Source: Allobosea sp.
Lineage (GTDB): Bacteria; Pseudomonadota; Alphaproteobacteria; Rhizobiales; Beijerinckiaceae
Direction: 5' to 3'
Length of the DNA stretch: 64,000 nucleotides
Assembly: GCF_017308075.1 (NCBI RefSeq)
Contig: NZ_JAFKFX010000025.1
Span: forward strand, 62,001 to 126,000
Positions within the stretch are counted from its first letter, which is position 1. Each line of letters starts with the position of its first letter. The translations under genes were made by a program, and so were the position numbers. Below, in pieces: positions 16,270 through 25,105 of the stretch. The notes beneath the pieces are model-generated. The model did no database searches. It had not been told where the DNA came from and saw only the letters and a program-made list of their open reading frames with translations.

Positions 16270-17175
16270 TCAGCGCCTGCGCTCGGCGATCCAGATCCCG
16301 CCGAGCACCAGCGCCAGTGCCAGCCCGTGATAGAGCGCGAGGTGCTCGCCAAGAATGAGCACCGCAAGCACCGGCGCGAACACCGGCACGAGGTTGACGA
16401 AGACACCGGCGCGGCCGGGGCCGATCAATTCGATCGCCCGCATGAAGAAGAGCTGCGACGCCAGCGAGGGGCCTACCACGACATAGATCAGGATCAGCCA
16501 GCCGGTCAGCGTCGGCCAAAAGGCCTCGCCGGTGGCGATCTCGGCCGCGAGAAGCGGCAGCGAAACCAGGCAGGCGACCATCGCCATCGCGGTGAAGAAG
16601 ATCAGCCCGGGCATGGGCGGGCGCGTGCGGATGCCGACGGTGTAGCCGGCATAGAGCAGGCAGGCGATGATCATCCAGAGATCGCCGGGCACGAAGCTGA
16701 GCTGAAGCAGGGTATGCCAGTCGCCGCGGCTCGCCGTGACGAGCACGCCCAGAATGGTGACGGAGACGCCGAGCGCCTGCAGCCCGCCGATCGGGGTCCG
16801 AAAGGCGAGAAAGGCGCCGAGCAACACGAAGACCGGGATCGAGCCCTGCAGAATGCCGATATTGATCGCGGTGGTCGAATAGGCCGCGATGTACATCAGC
16901 GTATTGAAGGCGGTGAAGCCGAAGGTGCCGAGCAGCGTCACCTTGAGCCAGTTCGCCTTCAGCACCGGCCAGTGCTCGCGCAGCCCCTGCCGGAACAGAT
17001 AGGGCATGACGGCGCAGACCAGGACCCAGCGCAGCGAGGTCAGCGTCATCGGCGCGATATGGCCGACGGCGAGCCGGCTGGCGACGGCGTTGCCGGCCCA
17101 GAGCAGGGTGGTCAGCGTCAGCAGAAGATAGGCATTGGCCCAGATTCGCTGAGGAAGGGAGGCGGCCGGCTGCAA
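16270..17175 (-). CDS. EamA/DMT-family transporter
   Basis: A 301-residue inner-membrane protein with about ten hydrophobic segments and the duplicated EamA domain (LLWAGNAVASRLAVGHIAPMTLTSLRW in the first half; AIELIGPGRAGVFVNLVPVFAPVLAVLILGE in the second). The second-half motif is typical of RhaT/YdcZ-like metabolite exporters. The start is a TTG: an in-frame stop occurs just upstream and GAGGA is about nine bases before it. It converges with the beta-lactamase (3-base gap) and diverges from the amidotransferase-like gene. The substrate is unknown. Confidence 0.87.
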   Translation of the reverse strand: MQPAASLPQRIWANAYLLLTLTTLLWAGNAVASRLAVGHIAPMTLTSLRWVLVCAVMPYLFRQGLREHWPVLKANWLKVTLLGTFGFTAFNTLMYIAAYSTTAINIGILQGSIPVFVLLGAFLAFRTPIGGLQALGVSVTILGVLVTASRGDWHTLLQLSFVPGDLWMIIACLLYAGYTVGIRTRPPMPGLIFFTAMAMVACLVSLPLLAAEIATGEAFWPTLTGWLILIYVVVGPSLASQLFFMRAIELIGPGRAGVFVNLVPVFAPVLAVLILGEHLALYHGLALALVLGGIWIAERRR

Positions 17176-17288
17176 GATGCACGATCCTCATATCTGCGGA
17201 GCGCTTGCATAGCCTTGCAGGCAGCGCTTCTCCTATGAGAGGAGGCGCAACGCAGCCCGTCGCCACACGCAATCGTGCCGAGGAAGCC

Positions 17289-18170
17289 ATGAATCTGTTC
17301 GCCCCCAAGCCGCTCCGCGTCCTCGTCGTCGACGGCTACAAGCGCGCACAGCGCGAGGAGTACGCGCGCGACAGCGGCGCGACACCGGGCGAGGCCTATG
17401 CCGCAGAGCTCCGGCGGATCGAGCCCTCTCTGGTCACGGACATCTGTCTGCCCGCCGACGAGGGCGCCAATCTGCCCGATGGCAGCGGGCTCGCCTCCTA
17501 TGACGGCATCGCCCTGACCGGCTCGTCACTGCACATCCACAGCCCGGAACCGGCAGTGACCCGGCAGATCGAATTGATGCGGGCGATCTACCAGAGCGGT
17601 ACGCCCTGCTTCGGCTCCTGCTGGGGCATCCAGATCGCGGCCGTCGCCGCCGGCGGCAGCGTCGCGCTTAATCCGAACGGGCTGGAGATCGGCTTCGCCC
17701 GCCGCATCGCCAAGACCGAGGCCGGCGCCGCGCATCCGCTGCTCGCCGGCCGCCCGGCCGCCTTCGACGCACCGGCGATCCATTTCGACAGCATCGTCGC
17801 CCCGCCGGACCACGCGACCATCCTCGCCGCGAATGCGATGAGCCCGATCCAGGCCGCCGAGTTCCGCCAGGACGGCGGCACCTTCTGGGGCGTGCAGTAC
17901 CATCCGGAATTCTCGCTGCGACTGATCGCCACGATCCTGCGCCGGCATAGCAAGGCGCTGATCGAACGCGGCTTCCGCCGCGACGAGGCCGACACGGAAA
18001 GCTGGCTCGCCGATCTCGATGCGCTCGACGCCGATCCCGCCCGCCGCGATCTCGCCTGGGCGCATGGGCTGGACGAGGAGGTGCTCGACCCGGTCAGGCG
18101 CGTGACCGAGCTCAGGAACTTCCTGGAGATGCGGGTGAAACTGCAGGCCAGCCTGCGCGGGCGGGCATGA
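17289..18170 (+). CDS. Class I glutamine amidotransferase-like protein
   Basis: 293 residues of the GATase1 fold. The nucleophile is Cys111 in GSCWGIQ and the His-Glu pair lies in the QYHPEF segment, so the triad is intact. The C-terminal extension of about 80 residues is helical. It resembles stand-alone GMP-synthase-like amidotransferases and gamma-glutamyl hydrolases that act in small-molecule metabolism, rather than the GuaA subunit; no synthase partner is next to it. The ATG at 17289 has a GAGGA site nearby. The ammonia acceptor or gamma-glutamyl substrate is unknown. Confidence 0.85.
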   Translation: MNLFAPKPLRVLVVDGYKRAQREEYARDSGATPGEAYAAELRRIEPSLVTDICLPADEGANLPDGSGLASYDGIALTGSSLHIHSPEPAVTRQIELMRAIYQSGTPCFGSCWGIQIAAVAAGGSVALNPNGLEIGFARRIAKTEAGAAHPLLAGRPAAFDAPAIHFDSIVAPPDHATILAANAMSPIQAAEFRQDGGTFWGVQYHPEFSLRLIATILRRHSKALIERGFRRDEADTESWLADLDALDADPARRDLAWAHGLDEEVLDPVRRVTELRNFLEMRVKLQASLRGRA

Positions 18171-18176
18171 GCCTGT

Positions 18177-18272
18177 CCGTCATGCTCGCCCTTGTGGCGA
18201 GCATCCGCGCCTTGAACAGCACCTTCGAAGGAAGAAGATGTGGATGGTCGGGACAAGCCCGACCATGACGGA
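18177..18272. repeat. Palindromic element (family 2, copy A)
   Basis: CCGTCATGCTCGCCCTTGTGGCGAGCATCC followed by a spacer and GGTCGGGACAAGCCCGACCATGACGG: two hairpins inside an outer CCGTCATG/CATGACGG palindrome. Copies lie at 21361-21454 (opposite orientation) and 53521-53613. Confidence 0.85.
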
Positions 18273-18297
18273 CATCGCAACAGCTGGAACAGTAGAA

Positions 18298-18903
18298 TTA
18301 CGCCGCCGCGGCTTCCGTGCCCACCGCTCTGTCGAACACCCTGCCGCCGAGCACGCGCGCCGTATCGAGATGCTCCGACATCTCCGGCACCGGCACCAAG
18401 AGTTCCGAGGTCACCACCGGCGCGCCGCAATAGCCGAAGATGCCGTGGTCGATCTGGGTCCGCATCGCGCCGAAATAGCCGTGGCGGGCATAGGTGCGCA
18501 TGTCGGCCCCGGCGACCGCGACGAGATGGACCGGCAGGTGCTGCAGCTTCCTCACCGTCTTCCCGCCTTCCAGTTCGTCATAGGCCCAGCCATTGGCGAA
18601 GACGCGCTCGATCCAGCCCTTCATCAGCGCCGGCATCGACCACCAATAGACCGGATAGACCAGTACCAGCGCATCGGCCCGCTCGATCCGCATCTGCTCG
18701 AAAGCGATGTCGGTGGGCTGGGCGATCTCGCGGCGATGGGCGGCGAGGTCCTTCAGCGTGAAGCGCGGATCGAAGCCCTCCCTGGCGAGATCGGCGATCT
18801 CGGCGCTGTGACCGGCGCCGGAGACGCCCTCGGCCAGCTTCTGCGCCACGGCTTGGCTGAGCGAGGCGGGATCGGGATGGGCGACGACGACGAGGGCGTG
18901 CAT
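18298..18903 (-). CDS. NAD(P)H:quinone reductase-like flavodoxin-fold protein
   Basis: 201 residues of the Flavodoxin_2 family (MdaB/NQO type), FAD- or FMN-dependent two-electron reduction of quinones. Seen: start VVVAHPDPASLSQAVA, the core strand ADALVLVYPVYWWSMPALMKGWIERVFANGWAY, and the loop GADMRTYARHGY. It is divergent from a TetR regulator, with a large palindrome between them, suggesting repression relieved by an electrophile or quinone-like ligand. All conserved segments are present. Chemistry is family knowledge; the inducer is unknown. Confidence 0.88.
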   Translation of the reverse strand: MHALVVVAHPDPASLSQAVAQKLAEGVSGAGHSAEIADLAREGFDPRFTLKDLAAHRREIAQPTDIAFEQMRIERADALVLVYPVYWWSMPALMKGWIERVFANGWAYDELEGGKTVRKLQHLPVHLVAVAGADMRTYARHGYFGAMRTQIDHGIFGYCGAPVVTSELLVPVPEMSEHLDTARVLGGRVFDRAVGTEAAAA

Positions 18904-18942
18904 GCGAAATCTCCGCTGTGATTGCGATCGGCGGTCGATCGC

Positions 18943-18975
18943 TATATACTTTTAGTAAGTTACTTTTGGTATATA
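18943..18975. promoter_or_regulatory. 33-bp palindromic operator between quinone reductase and TetR genes
   Basis: TATATAC (18943-18949) and GTATATA (18969-18975) are perfect outer arms; AGTAA-G-TTACT (18954-18964) is a perfect inner palindrome, and both are centred on base 18959. It ends four bases before the TetR start codon, so binding would block transcription of the regulator and probably of the divergent gene. Confidence 0.75.
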
Positions 18976-18979
18976 AAAC

Positions 18980-19588
18980 ATGTCAAGCACGGAACCCAGC
19001 CTGCCACGCCGTCAGCGCCTGACGCGCGAGGAGCGCCAGCGCCAGTTGATCGAGACCGCCTGGCGAATCGTCGGCGAGGAAGGGACGGACGCCCTGACGC
19101 TCGGGCGCCTGGCCGAATGGGCCGGGGTGACCAAGCCGGTGGTCTACAGCCACTTCCCGACCCGCAGCGCCCTGTTGATCGCGCTCTATCGCGACTTCGA
19201 CATGCGCGAATACGCGGTCATGGAGGCGGCGCTCGAAAGCAGCGAGGCCAGCCTCGCGGGCAAGGCGGGCGCGATCGCCTCCTCCTATGTCGACTGCGTG
19301 CTGGCGCAGGGGCGCGAGATCCCCGGTGTCATGGCAGCGCTTGCCGGCTCGCCCGAGCTCGCCGCGGTCAAGCGCGATTGCGACCTGATTTTCCTGCAAA
19401 AATGCCGGGGCCTGCTCGCGCCCTTCGCCGCCGGCAGGACGATCCCGACCGCCGGCTTGCGCGCCATGCTCGGCGCCGCCGAAGCCCTGTCGCACGCCGC
19501 GGCGACACAAGAGATCGGCGCCGACGAGGCGAAGCGCGAGCTGTTCGAGACGATCGCCGCCATGGTCGCGCGCAGCGCAAGGGGCTGA
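18980..19588 (+). CDS. TetR-family repressor
   Basis: 202 residues. The N-terminal HTH is clear (RQLIETAWRIVGEEGTDALTLGRLAEWAGVTKPVVYSHFPTRSAL, residues about 21-65); the remainder is a helical ligand/dimer domain. The position next to a palindromic operator and a divergent flavoprotein reductase suggests local autorepression and control of that reductase. The gene begins four bases after the operator, so its transcript is probably leaderless or very short in leader. The ligand is unknown. Confidence 0.9.
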   Translation: MSSTEPSLPRRQRLTREERQRQLIETAWRIVGEEGTDALTLGRLAEWAGVTKPVVYSHFPTRSALLIALYRDFDMREYAVMEAALESSEASLAGKAGAIASSYVDCVLAQGREIPGVMAALAGSPELAAVKRDCDLIFLQKCRGLLAPFAAGRTIPTAGLRAMLGAAEALSHAAATQEIGADEAKRELFETIAAMVARSARG

Positions 19589-19671
19589 TCCGGCACGTTG
19601 CGGGGTTCCGTGCGCGTCCCGCAGCCTGTAAACGCGCGGCAATTCCAGATCTTGAAAACCTCCCGGACCCC

Positions 19672-21294
19672 ATGATTCGCCTCGAAAGCATCGGCAAGCA
19701 GAACGGCCGCCAGATCATCTTCATCGAGGCCTCGGCCGCCTTGCAGAGGGGCGAGAAGATCGGCCTGGTCGGCCCAAACGGTGCCGGCAAGACCACCCTG
19801 TTCCGGATGATCACCGGTGAGGAACTCCCGGATGAGGGCCAGGTCTCGGTCGATCGCGGCACCACCATCGGCTATTTCAGCCAGGATGTCGGCGACATGG
19901 CCGGTCGCAGCGCCGTCTCCGAGGTGATGGACGGCGCCGGCCCGGTCAGCTCTGTCGCGGCCGAGCTGAAGGAGCTCGAGGCGGCGCTCGGCGATCCCGA
20001 CCGGGCCGACGAGATGGAGGCGCTGATCGCCCGCTATGGCGAAGTACAGGGCCGCTTCGAGGAGCTTGACGGCTACGCGCTCGACGGCCGCGCCCGCGAG
20101 GTGCTCGCCGGCCTCGGCTTCAGCCAGGAGATGATGGAGGGCGATGTCGGCGCGCTCTCCGGCGGCTGGAAGATGCGCGTCGCGCTCGCCCGCATCCTGC
20201 TGATGCGCCCGGACGCCATGCTGCTCGACGAGCCGAGCAACCATCTCGACCTCGAAAGCCTGATCTGGCTGGAGAGCTTCCTCAAAGGCTATGACGGCGC
20301 CCTCTTGATGACCTCGCACGACCGCGAGTTCATGAACCGCATCGTCGGCAAGATCGTCGAGATCGACGGTGGCACCCTCACCAGCTATTCCGGCGATTAC
20401 GAATTCTACCAGCAGCAGCGGGCGCTGGCCGAGAAGCAGCAGCAGGCGCAGTTCGAGCGCCAGCAGGCGATGCTGGCCAAGGAGATCGCCTTCATCGAGC
20501 GTTTCAAGGCCCGTGCCTCGCATGCTGCGCAGGTGCAGAGCCGCGTCAAGAAGCTCGACAAGATCGACCGGGTCGAGCCGCCGCGCCGCCGCCAGACGGT
20601 GCAGTTCGAGTTCCAGCCGGCGCCGCGCTCCGGCGAGGACGTCGCCACGCTGAAGAACGTCCATGTCCGCTATGGCAGCCGCAGCATCTATGAGGGGCTC
20701 GACTTCCAGGTCCGTCGCAAGGAGCGCTGGTGCGTGATGGGCGTCAACGGCGCCGGAAAGTCGACGCTGCTGAAGCTCGTCGCCGGCTCATCGAAGCCCG
20801 ATGACGGGTCCGTCGCCATCGGCGCGAGCGTCAAGATGGGCTATTTCGCCCAGCACGCGATGGAGTTGCTCGACGGCGACGCCACCGTCTTCGAGTCGCT
20901 GGAAGGTTCCTTCCCGCAGGCCGGCCAGGGCTCGCTGCGGGCGCTCGCCGGCTGCTTCGGCTTCTCGGGCGACGATGTCGAGAAGCGCTGCCGTTTCCTC
21001 TCCGGCGGCGAGAAGGCAAGGCTCGTCATGGCGAAGATGCTCTACGACCCGCCGAACTTCCTCGTGCTCGACGAGCCGACCAACCATCTCGACATCGCCA
21101 CCAAGGAGATGCTGATCACGGCGCTCGCGCAATACGAGGGCACCATGCTCTTCGTCAGCCACGATCGGCATTTCCTGGCGGCGCTCTCGAACCGGGTGCT
21201 CGAGCTGACGCCGGACGGCGTCCATCTCTATGGCGGCGGCTACACCGAATATGTCGCCAGCACCGGCCAGGAGGCGCCGGGCCTGCGCAGCTGA
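19672..21294 (+). CDS. ABC-F family ATPase (ribosome-associated type)
   Basis: A soluble protein of 540 residues with two ABC cassettes and no membrane segment. Walker A motifs are GPNGAGKTT and GVNGAGKST; signatures LSGGWKMR and LSGGEKAR; Walker B LLDEPSNHLD and LVLDEPTNHLD. Between them is the linker helix pair rich in Gln and Lys (QQQRALAEKQQQAQFERQQ) that reaches the ribosomal P site in EttA/Uup-type proteins. The likely role is rescue or tuning of translation. The ATG at 19672 fits the conserved start MIRLESIGKQ. It is a single gene; no antibiotic-resistance context is seen. Confidence 0.92.
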   Translation: MIRLESIGKQNGRQIIFIEASAALQRGEKIGLVGPNGAGKTTLFRMITGEELPDEGQVSVDRGTTIGYFSQDVGDMAGRSAVSEVMDGAGPVSSVAAELKELEAALGDPDRADEMEALIARYGEVQGRFEELDGYALDGRAREVLAGLGFSQEMMEGDVGALSGGWKMRVALARILLMRPDAMLLDEPSNHLDLESLIWLESFLKGYDGALLMTSHDREFMNRIVGKIVEIDGGTLTSYSGDYEFYQQQRALAEKQQQAQFERQQAMLAKEIAFIERFKARASHAAQVQSRVKKLDKIDRVEPPRRRQTVQFEFQPAPRSGEDVATLKNVHVRYGSRSIYEGLDFQVRRKERWCVMGVNGAGKSTLLKLVAGSSKPDDGSVAIGASVKMGYFAQHAMELLDGDATVFESLEGSFPQAGQGSLRALAGCFGFSGDDVEKRCRFLSGGEKARLVMAKMLYDPPNFLVLDEPTNHLDIATKEMLITALAQYEGTMLFVSHDRHFLAALSNRVLELTPDGVHLYGGGYTEYVASTGQEAPGLRS

Positions 21295-21360
21295 TTTCCT
21301 TCCCCCTTGCGCGCGAAAATGGCCCGCAGGGCCGGATGAGGCGTCGCACAGGCCTTTCAC

Positions 21361-21454
21361 GTCGTGGTCGGGCTCGTCCCGACCATCCACGTCTTCGCTG
21401 GTCGAGTGTCGTACTCCAGGACGTGGATACTCGCCGCAAGGGCGAACATGACGG
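21361..21454. repeat. Palindromic element (family 2, copy B) in the 21295-21710 gap
   Basis: This is the reverse-orientation copy of the unit at 18177: GTGGTCGGGCTCGTCCCGACCATCC, then CTCGCCGCAAGGGCGAACATGACGG. The rest of the 416-base gap holds a short GC hairpin (about 21486-21503) and otherwise nothing recognisable. A frame reading MVGLVPTIHVF here is only the translated repeat. Confidence 0.75.
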
Positions 21455-21710
21455 AAAGATCACGCGCCCCCCGCCCCTGCCCGTCCCCGCAAGGGCGGGG
21501 GGTTTTCCGCGCCTCCTCGCGTTTCGAACTCATGCATCCCTCGCTCCCCTGACGCAGCGAAAACCGTCCTGGCGACGGCAAGGGGCTGCCATCGTCGCCG
21601 GGCGGTGGTCATGCCCTCGCGGCGCCTTTCCACCTTCCGGCCCAATTCCGCCCTCGCCGCGCCGAAATCCCTCGGGCAAATCGCGGCCGCGTGATTTGTC
21701 GGGGGACAGC

Positions 21711-23393
21711 ATGATGATGAAGACCGGATTGGCCGCAGCCTTGTTTCTCGCCCCGGGCCTGGCCGGCGCCGCCGAGATCGAGCTCGCCTCGCAGATCGAC
21801 CGCGTCACCGTCTATCCGGACGGCGCCGTGGTAACCCGCCTCGGCAAGGCCACCCTCCTGCAGGGCGTCTCGCAGATCGTGCTGCGTGGCCTGCCGGCGA
21901 CCGTCGATCCCACCTCGATCCGGGTCGAGGCGGAAGGCGACGGCCCCTTCACGATCGGCGCGGTCGATGTCCGCCAGATTCCCGGCGAGGCCCGCCCTGC
22001 CGTCGACGCTGCCCTCGAAGGCAAGATCAGGGCCCTGCAAGGCGAGAAGGCGAAGCTCTCGGGCGAGGTCAGCGCCGTCGAGGCCAAACGCGCGACGATC
22101 GAGAATTTCGGCAGGACCGGCCCCGACAAGCTCGGCCCCGACGGCAAGGCGCTGCCGGTCACCGACTGGCCGGCGATCTTCGATGCGATCGGCACCGCTC
22201 TGGTCAAGGTGCAGGGCGAATTGCTGACCCTGCGCAACCGCATTTCCGATCTCGACGCCGAGATCGCGGCGCTGGAGAAGGCCCGCCCGCATGGCGCCCG
22301 CGCCGGCCAGTCCAGGCGCGAGGTCGCCATCGCCGTCGAGGCGAAGGCGCCGGTCGCGGCCGAGATCGCGGTCAGCTACCGCGTCTCGGGCGCGAGCTGG
22401 CTGCCGGTCTACGAGGCGAGGCTGACCACCGGCAACGCCAATGGCGGCGCCGAGATCGTCTTCACCCGCCGCGCCGAACTGCGCCAGCGCACCGGCGAGG
22501 ACTGGAGCGAGGTCGCTGTCGAACTCTCGACGACACGCTCGGCGCAAGGAACGCGGGCGCCGGAGTTGAGCCCCTTGCGCATCGCTTTCTACGAGCCGCC
22601 GGTGGTCTATGAGGAGCGCGCGCGTGCCCTGCGGCAGGAAGCAGAACGCGCGGGCCGCCCGCCCGCTCTGGCGGTCGCCCCCGCCTCACCGGAGCCCGCC
22701 GCCGACGCCCTCCAGAAGCAGCAGGCCGAGATCCAGACCGCCAGCATCAGCGCCGGCGCCTATCAGGCGAGCTTCATGGTCCCGGGCCGGGTCTCCATCC
22801 CGCCGGACGGCTCCAGCAAGGCGGTGGTGCTGACGCAAGGCAAGCTCAAGCCCGAGCTCGCCGCCCGCGCCACGCCGGAACTGGAGGAGAAGGCCTATCT
22901 CGAGGCGAGCTTCAGCCATGAGGACGAGGCGCCGCTGCTCGCCGGCGAGGTCTATCTGCACCGTGACGGCGCCTATATCGGCAAGGGCCGCCTCCGGCAG
23001 GTCGCGCCCGGCGACAAGGTCGAGCTCGGCTTCGGCGCCGATGACCGCATCAAGGTGACGCGCGCGCCGGTGCGCCGGCGCGAAAACGATTCCGGCTGGC
23101 TCGGTTCGACCCGCACCGACCAGCGTGAGTTCAAGACGGTGGTGAAGAGCCTGCACGCCCAGCCGGTGAAGCTCACCGTGATCGAGCGCGTGCCCTTCTC
23201 GGAGAACAGCGCGATCACCGTCGAGCTGTTGTCGCAGAGCACGCCGCCGACCGAGAAGCAGGTCGGCGACAAGCGCGGCGTCTCGGCCTGGAGCTTCGAG
23301 CTCGCTCCCGGCGCGCAAAAGGAAATCCGCCTCGCCTACCGGATCAAGTATCCCGGCGACCGCGAGGTCGTCTTCGATCAGACGCGGCGGTAG
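21711..23393 (+). CDS. DUF4139 domain protein (mucoidy-inhibitor MuiA type)
   Basis: A 560-residue exported protein. A signal peptide (MMMKTGLAAALFLAPGLAGA) precedes the DUF4140 N-terminal strand domain (RVTVYPDGAVVTRLGKATL). Coiled coil lies around residues 100-200 and a large DUF4139 beta domain follows (AEIAVSYRVSGASWLPVYEARL ... VIERVPFSENSAITVEL). This architecture is shared with MuiA-like proteins, whose biochemical function is not established. Three consecutive ATGs make the first residue uncertain by up to two codons; GGGGGA precedes them. It is a single gene, closed at its 3' end by a palindromic repeat. Confidence 0.87.
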   Translation: MMMKTGLAAALFLAPGLAGAAEIELASQIDRVTVYPDGAVVTRLGKATLLQGVSQIVLRGLPATVDPTSIRVEAEGDGPFTIGAVDVRQIPGEARPAVDAALEGKIRALQGEKAKLSGEVSAVEAKRATIENFGRTGPDKLGPDGKALPVTDWPAIFDAIGTALVKVQGELLTLRNRISDLDAEIAALEKARPHGARAGQSRREVAIAVEAKAPVAAEIAVSYRVSGASWLPVYEARLTTGNANGGAEIVFTRRAELRQRTGEDWSEVAVELSTTRSAQGTRAPELSPLRIAFYEPPVVYEERARALRQEAERAGRPPALAVAPASPEPAADALQKQQAEIQTASISAGAYQASFMVPGRVSIPPDGSSKAVVLTQGKLKPELAARATPELEEKAYLEASFSHEDEAPLLAGEVYLHRDGAYIGKGRLRQVAPGDKVELGFGADDRIKVTRAPVRRRENDSGWLGSTRTDQREFKTVVKSLHAQPVKLTVIERVPFSENSAITVELLSQSTPPTEKQVGDKRGVSAWSFELAPGAQKEIRLAYRIKYPGDREVVFDQTRR

Positions 23394-23399
23394 CTCGCT

Positions 23400-23543
23400 C
23401 CCTTCTCCCCTTGCGGGAGAAGGTGCCCCGAAGGGGCGGATGAGGGGTCGCGCAGCTCGGCGAAATTGGCAGGCCGCCAGCCGAGCCAACGATCCGCGTC
23501 GCGAGACCCCTCACCCTAGCCCTCTCCCGCAGGGGGAGAGGGG
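23400..23543. repeat. Palindromic intergenic element (family 1, copy 3)
   Basis: It lies between convergent genes, seven bases after the DUF4139 gene stop. Ends CCCTTCTCCCCTTGCGGGAGAAGG and CCCTCTCCCGCAGGGGGAGAGG are hairpins; inner GATGAGGGGTCGCG pairs with CGCGAGACCCCTCA. It could act as a bidirectional terminator. Confidence 0.85.
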
Positions 23544-23555
23544 ACAGGTCCCGCC

Positions 23556-24767
23556 CTATTCCGCAGCGACGGCCTGCCAGCCCTGGCCGAGTTCCTGTTC
23601 GACGAGGCCGACCCAGTAGCGCACGCCGGCCGGGATGATCGCGTCGTTGAAGTCGTAGAGCGGGGTGTGCAGCCCCTTGAACGAGCCGTCGGCCTCGACG
23701 CCGTTGCCGATGCGCATGAAGGCGCCGGGGCAGACCAGCATCATCTCGGCAAAGTCCTCGCCGCCGGTGCCACGCAGCATCTGGCCGTTGACATGCGCGG
23801 GATCGACGGCGGACGAGGCCGCTGCGACCGCGACCTTGACCTGCTCGGCCGCGTTGACCAGCGGGCTGGTGCCGCGATGGTAATGGGCCTCCGCCTCGCA
23901 GCCCCAGGCCTGCGCCGTCGCAGCCGCGAGTTCGGCGATACGGCGCTCGACCAGCGCCCGCACCTCCTGTGAGTAGGTCCGCGCCGTGCCGCCGATGACG
24001 AGCTCGGAGGGGATGACGTTCGAGGCGTTCTCGTCGCCGCCATGGATGAAGCCGACGCTGATCACGGCCGTGTCGAGCGGCGCGACATTGCGGCCGATGA
24101 TGCCCTGCAGGCCGAGCACGAAATGCGCCTGCGCATAGGTGATGTCGGTCGAGCGGTGCGGCTGCGAGCCTCCATGACCGCCGACGCCGCGGAAGGTGAC
24201 CCGCCACGAATCGGCCGCCGCCAGGAAGGGGCCGACCGCCGTGCCGAAATGCGATGCCGGCACGCCCGGAGTATTATGCAGGCCGTAGATGGCGTCGCAG
24301 GGGAAACGCTCGAACAGCCCGTCCGCGAGCATGGCATTGGCGCCGCCGCGGCCCTCCTCGGCCGGCTGGAAGATCAGGTTGACCGTGCCGCCGAAATCCC
24401 GGTTCTCGGCGAGGTAGCGCCCGGCCGCGAGCAGCATGGTGGTATGCCCGTCATGGCCGCAGGCATGCATCCGGCCCGGAAATTTCGAGGCGTGCGGCAG
24501 CCCGGTCAGCTCCTCGAGGGCGAGGCAGTCCATGTCGGCCCGCAGGCCGATGGCGCGCTGGCCCGGCCCCTTGCCGCGGATGACGCCGACGACACCGGTC
24601 TGGCCGATATTCTCGGTGACCTCGACGCCCCATTCGCGCAGCTTGTCGGCGACGAGCTTGGCCGTGCGATGCTCTTCCAGGCCGAGCTCGGGATGGGCAT
24701 GGATGTCGCGGCGGATCGTCGTGAACTCGGCATGGTTCTGGCCGAGCCAGTCGTCGAGCTTCGTCAT
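23556..24767 (-). CDS. M20-family amidohydrolase (hippurate hydrolase/aminoacylase-like)
   Basis: 403 residues. Metal-binding and catalytic segments of the M20D group are present: RRDIHAHPELGLEEHRTA, MHACGHDGHTTMLL, QPAEEGRGGANAMLADG, GLHNTPGV and FRGVGGHGGSQPHRSTD, ending with GTGGEDFAEMM. These enzymes remove N-acyl groups from amino acids or peptides in the cytosol using two metals. The ATG at 24767 was chosen because the conserved N-terminus begins there, with GGGGAA upstream; a longer frame adds 51 unlike residues. It is a single gene; the true acyl substrate is unknown. Confidence 0.92.
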   Translation of the reverse strand: MTKLDDWLGQNHAEFTTIRRDIHAHPELGLEEHRTAKLVADKLREWGVEVTENIGQTGVVGVIRGKGPGQRAIGLRADMDCLALEELTGLPHASKFPGRMHACGHDGHTTMLLAAGRYLAENRDFGGTVNLIFQPAEEGRGGANAMLADGLFERFPCDAIYGLHNTPGVPASHFGTAVGPFLAAADSWRVTFRGVGGHGGSQPHRSTDITYAQAHFVLGLQGIIGRNVAPLDTAVISVGFIHGGDENASNVIPSELVIGGTARTYSQEVRALVERRIAELAAATAQAWGCEAEAHYHRGTSPLVNAAEQVKVAVAAASSAVDPAHVNGQMLRGTGGEDFAEMMLVCPGAFMRIGNGVEADGSFKGLHTPLYDFNDAIIPAGVRYWVGLVEQELGQGWQAVAAE

Positions 24768-25105
24768 GGTCACGTTCCCCTGCTTGCGGCTGTTTTTGAA
24801 GCATGGCCCGTGCCATCGCCATCCGCCGTCCCTTGAAGTCATAGGGCCGTTCGCCGCCAGATCACTCTGCAAACGCGGCAAAACAGCCATGCTTCGGAAG
24901 ACTGACGCCCCTTTCGACACCGTTCGCCCAACGCGATCCGACTACCCCGCGACGAAGCGGGACACAGGCTTGTCTCGCGATCGGGAGGCCCAGCCCGGTC
25001 ATGGCGCAACCTTGAATTGACTCCGCAAATGCCGCTGCCAAGCTGCTCGCCGAAGCGGCCGTGCGGGCGCCGGCCGGTCTCCCCTGAGCGATGCAGGAGG
25101 CGGCG
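24768..25105. other. 338-base divergent gap
   Basis: Contains the start regions of the M20 hydrolase (minus) and the papain-like peptidase (plus). I see no repeat, convincing palindrome or gene; short open frames have no ribosome site. Confidence 0.5.

Noticed and set aside
21364-21552. Open frame starting MVGLVPTIHVF
   Set aside because: It is the translation of the family 2 palindromic repeat, a common false gene call.
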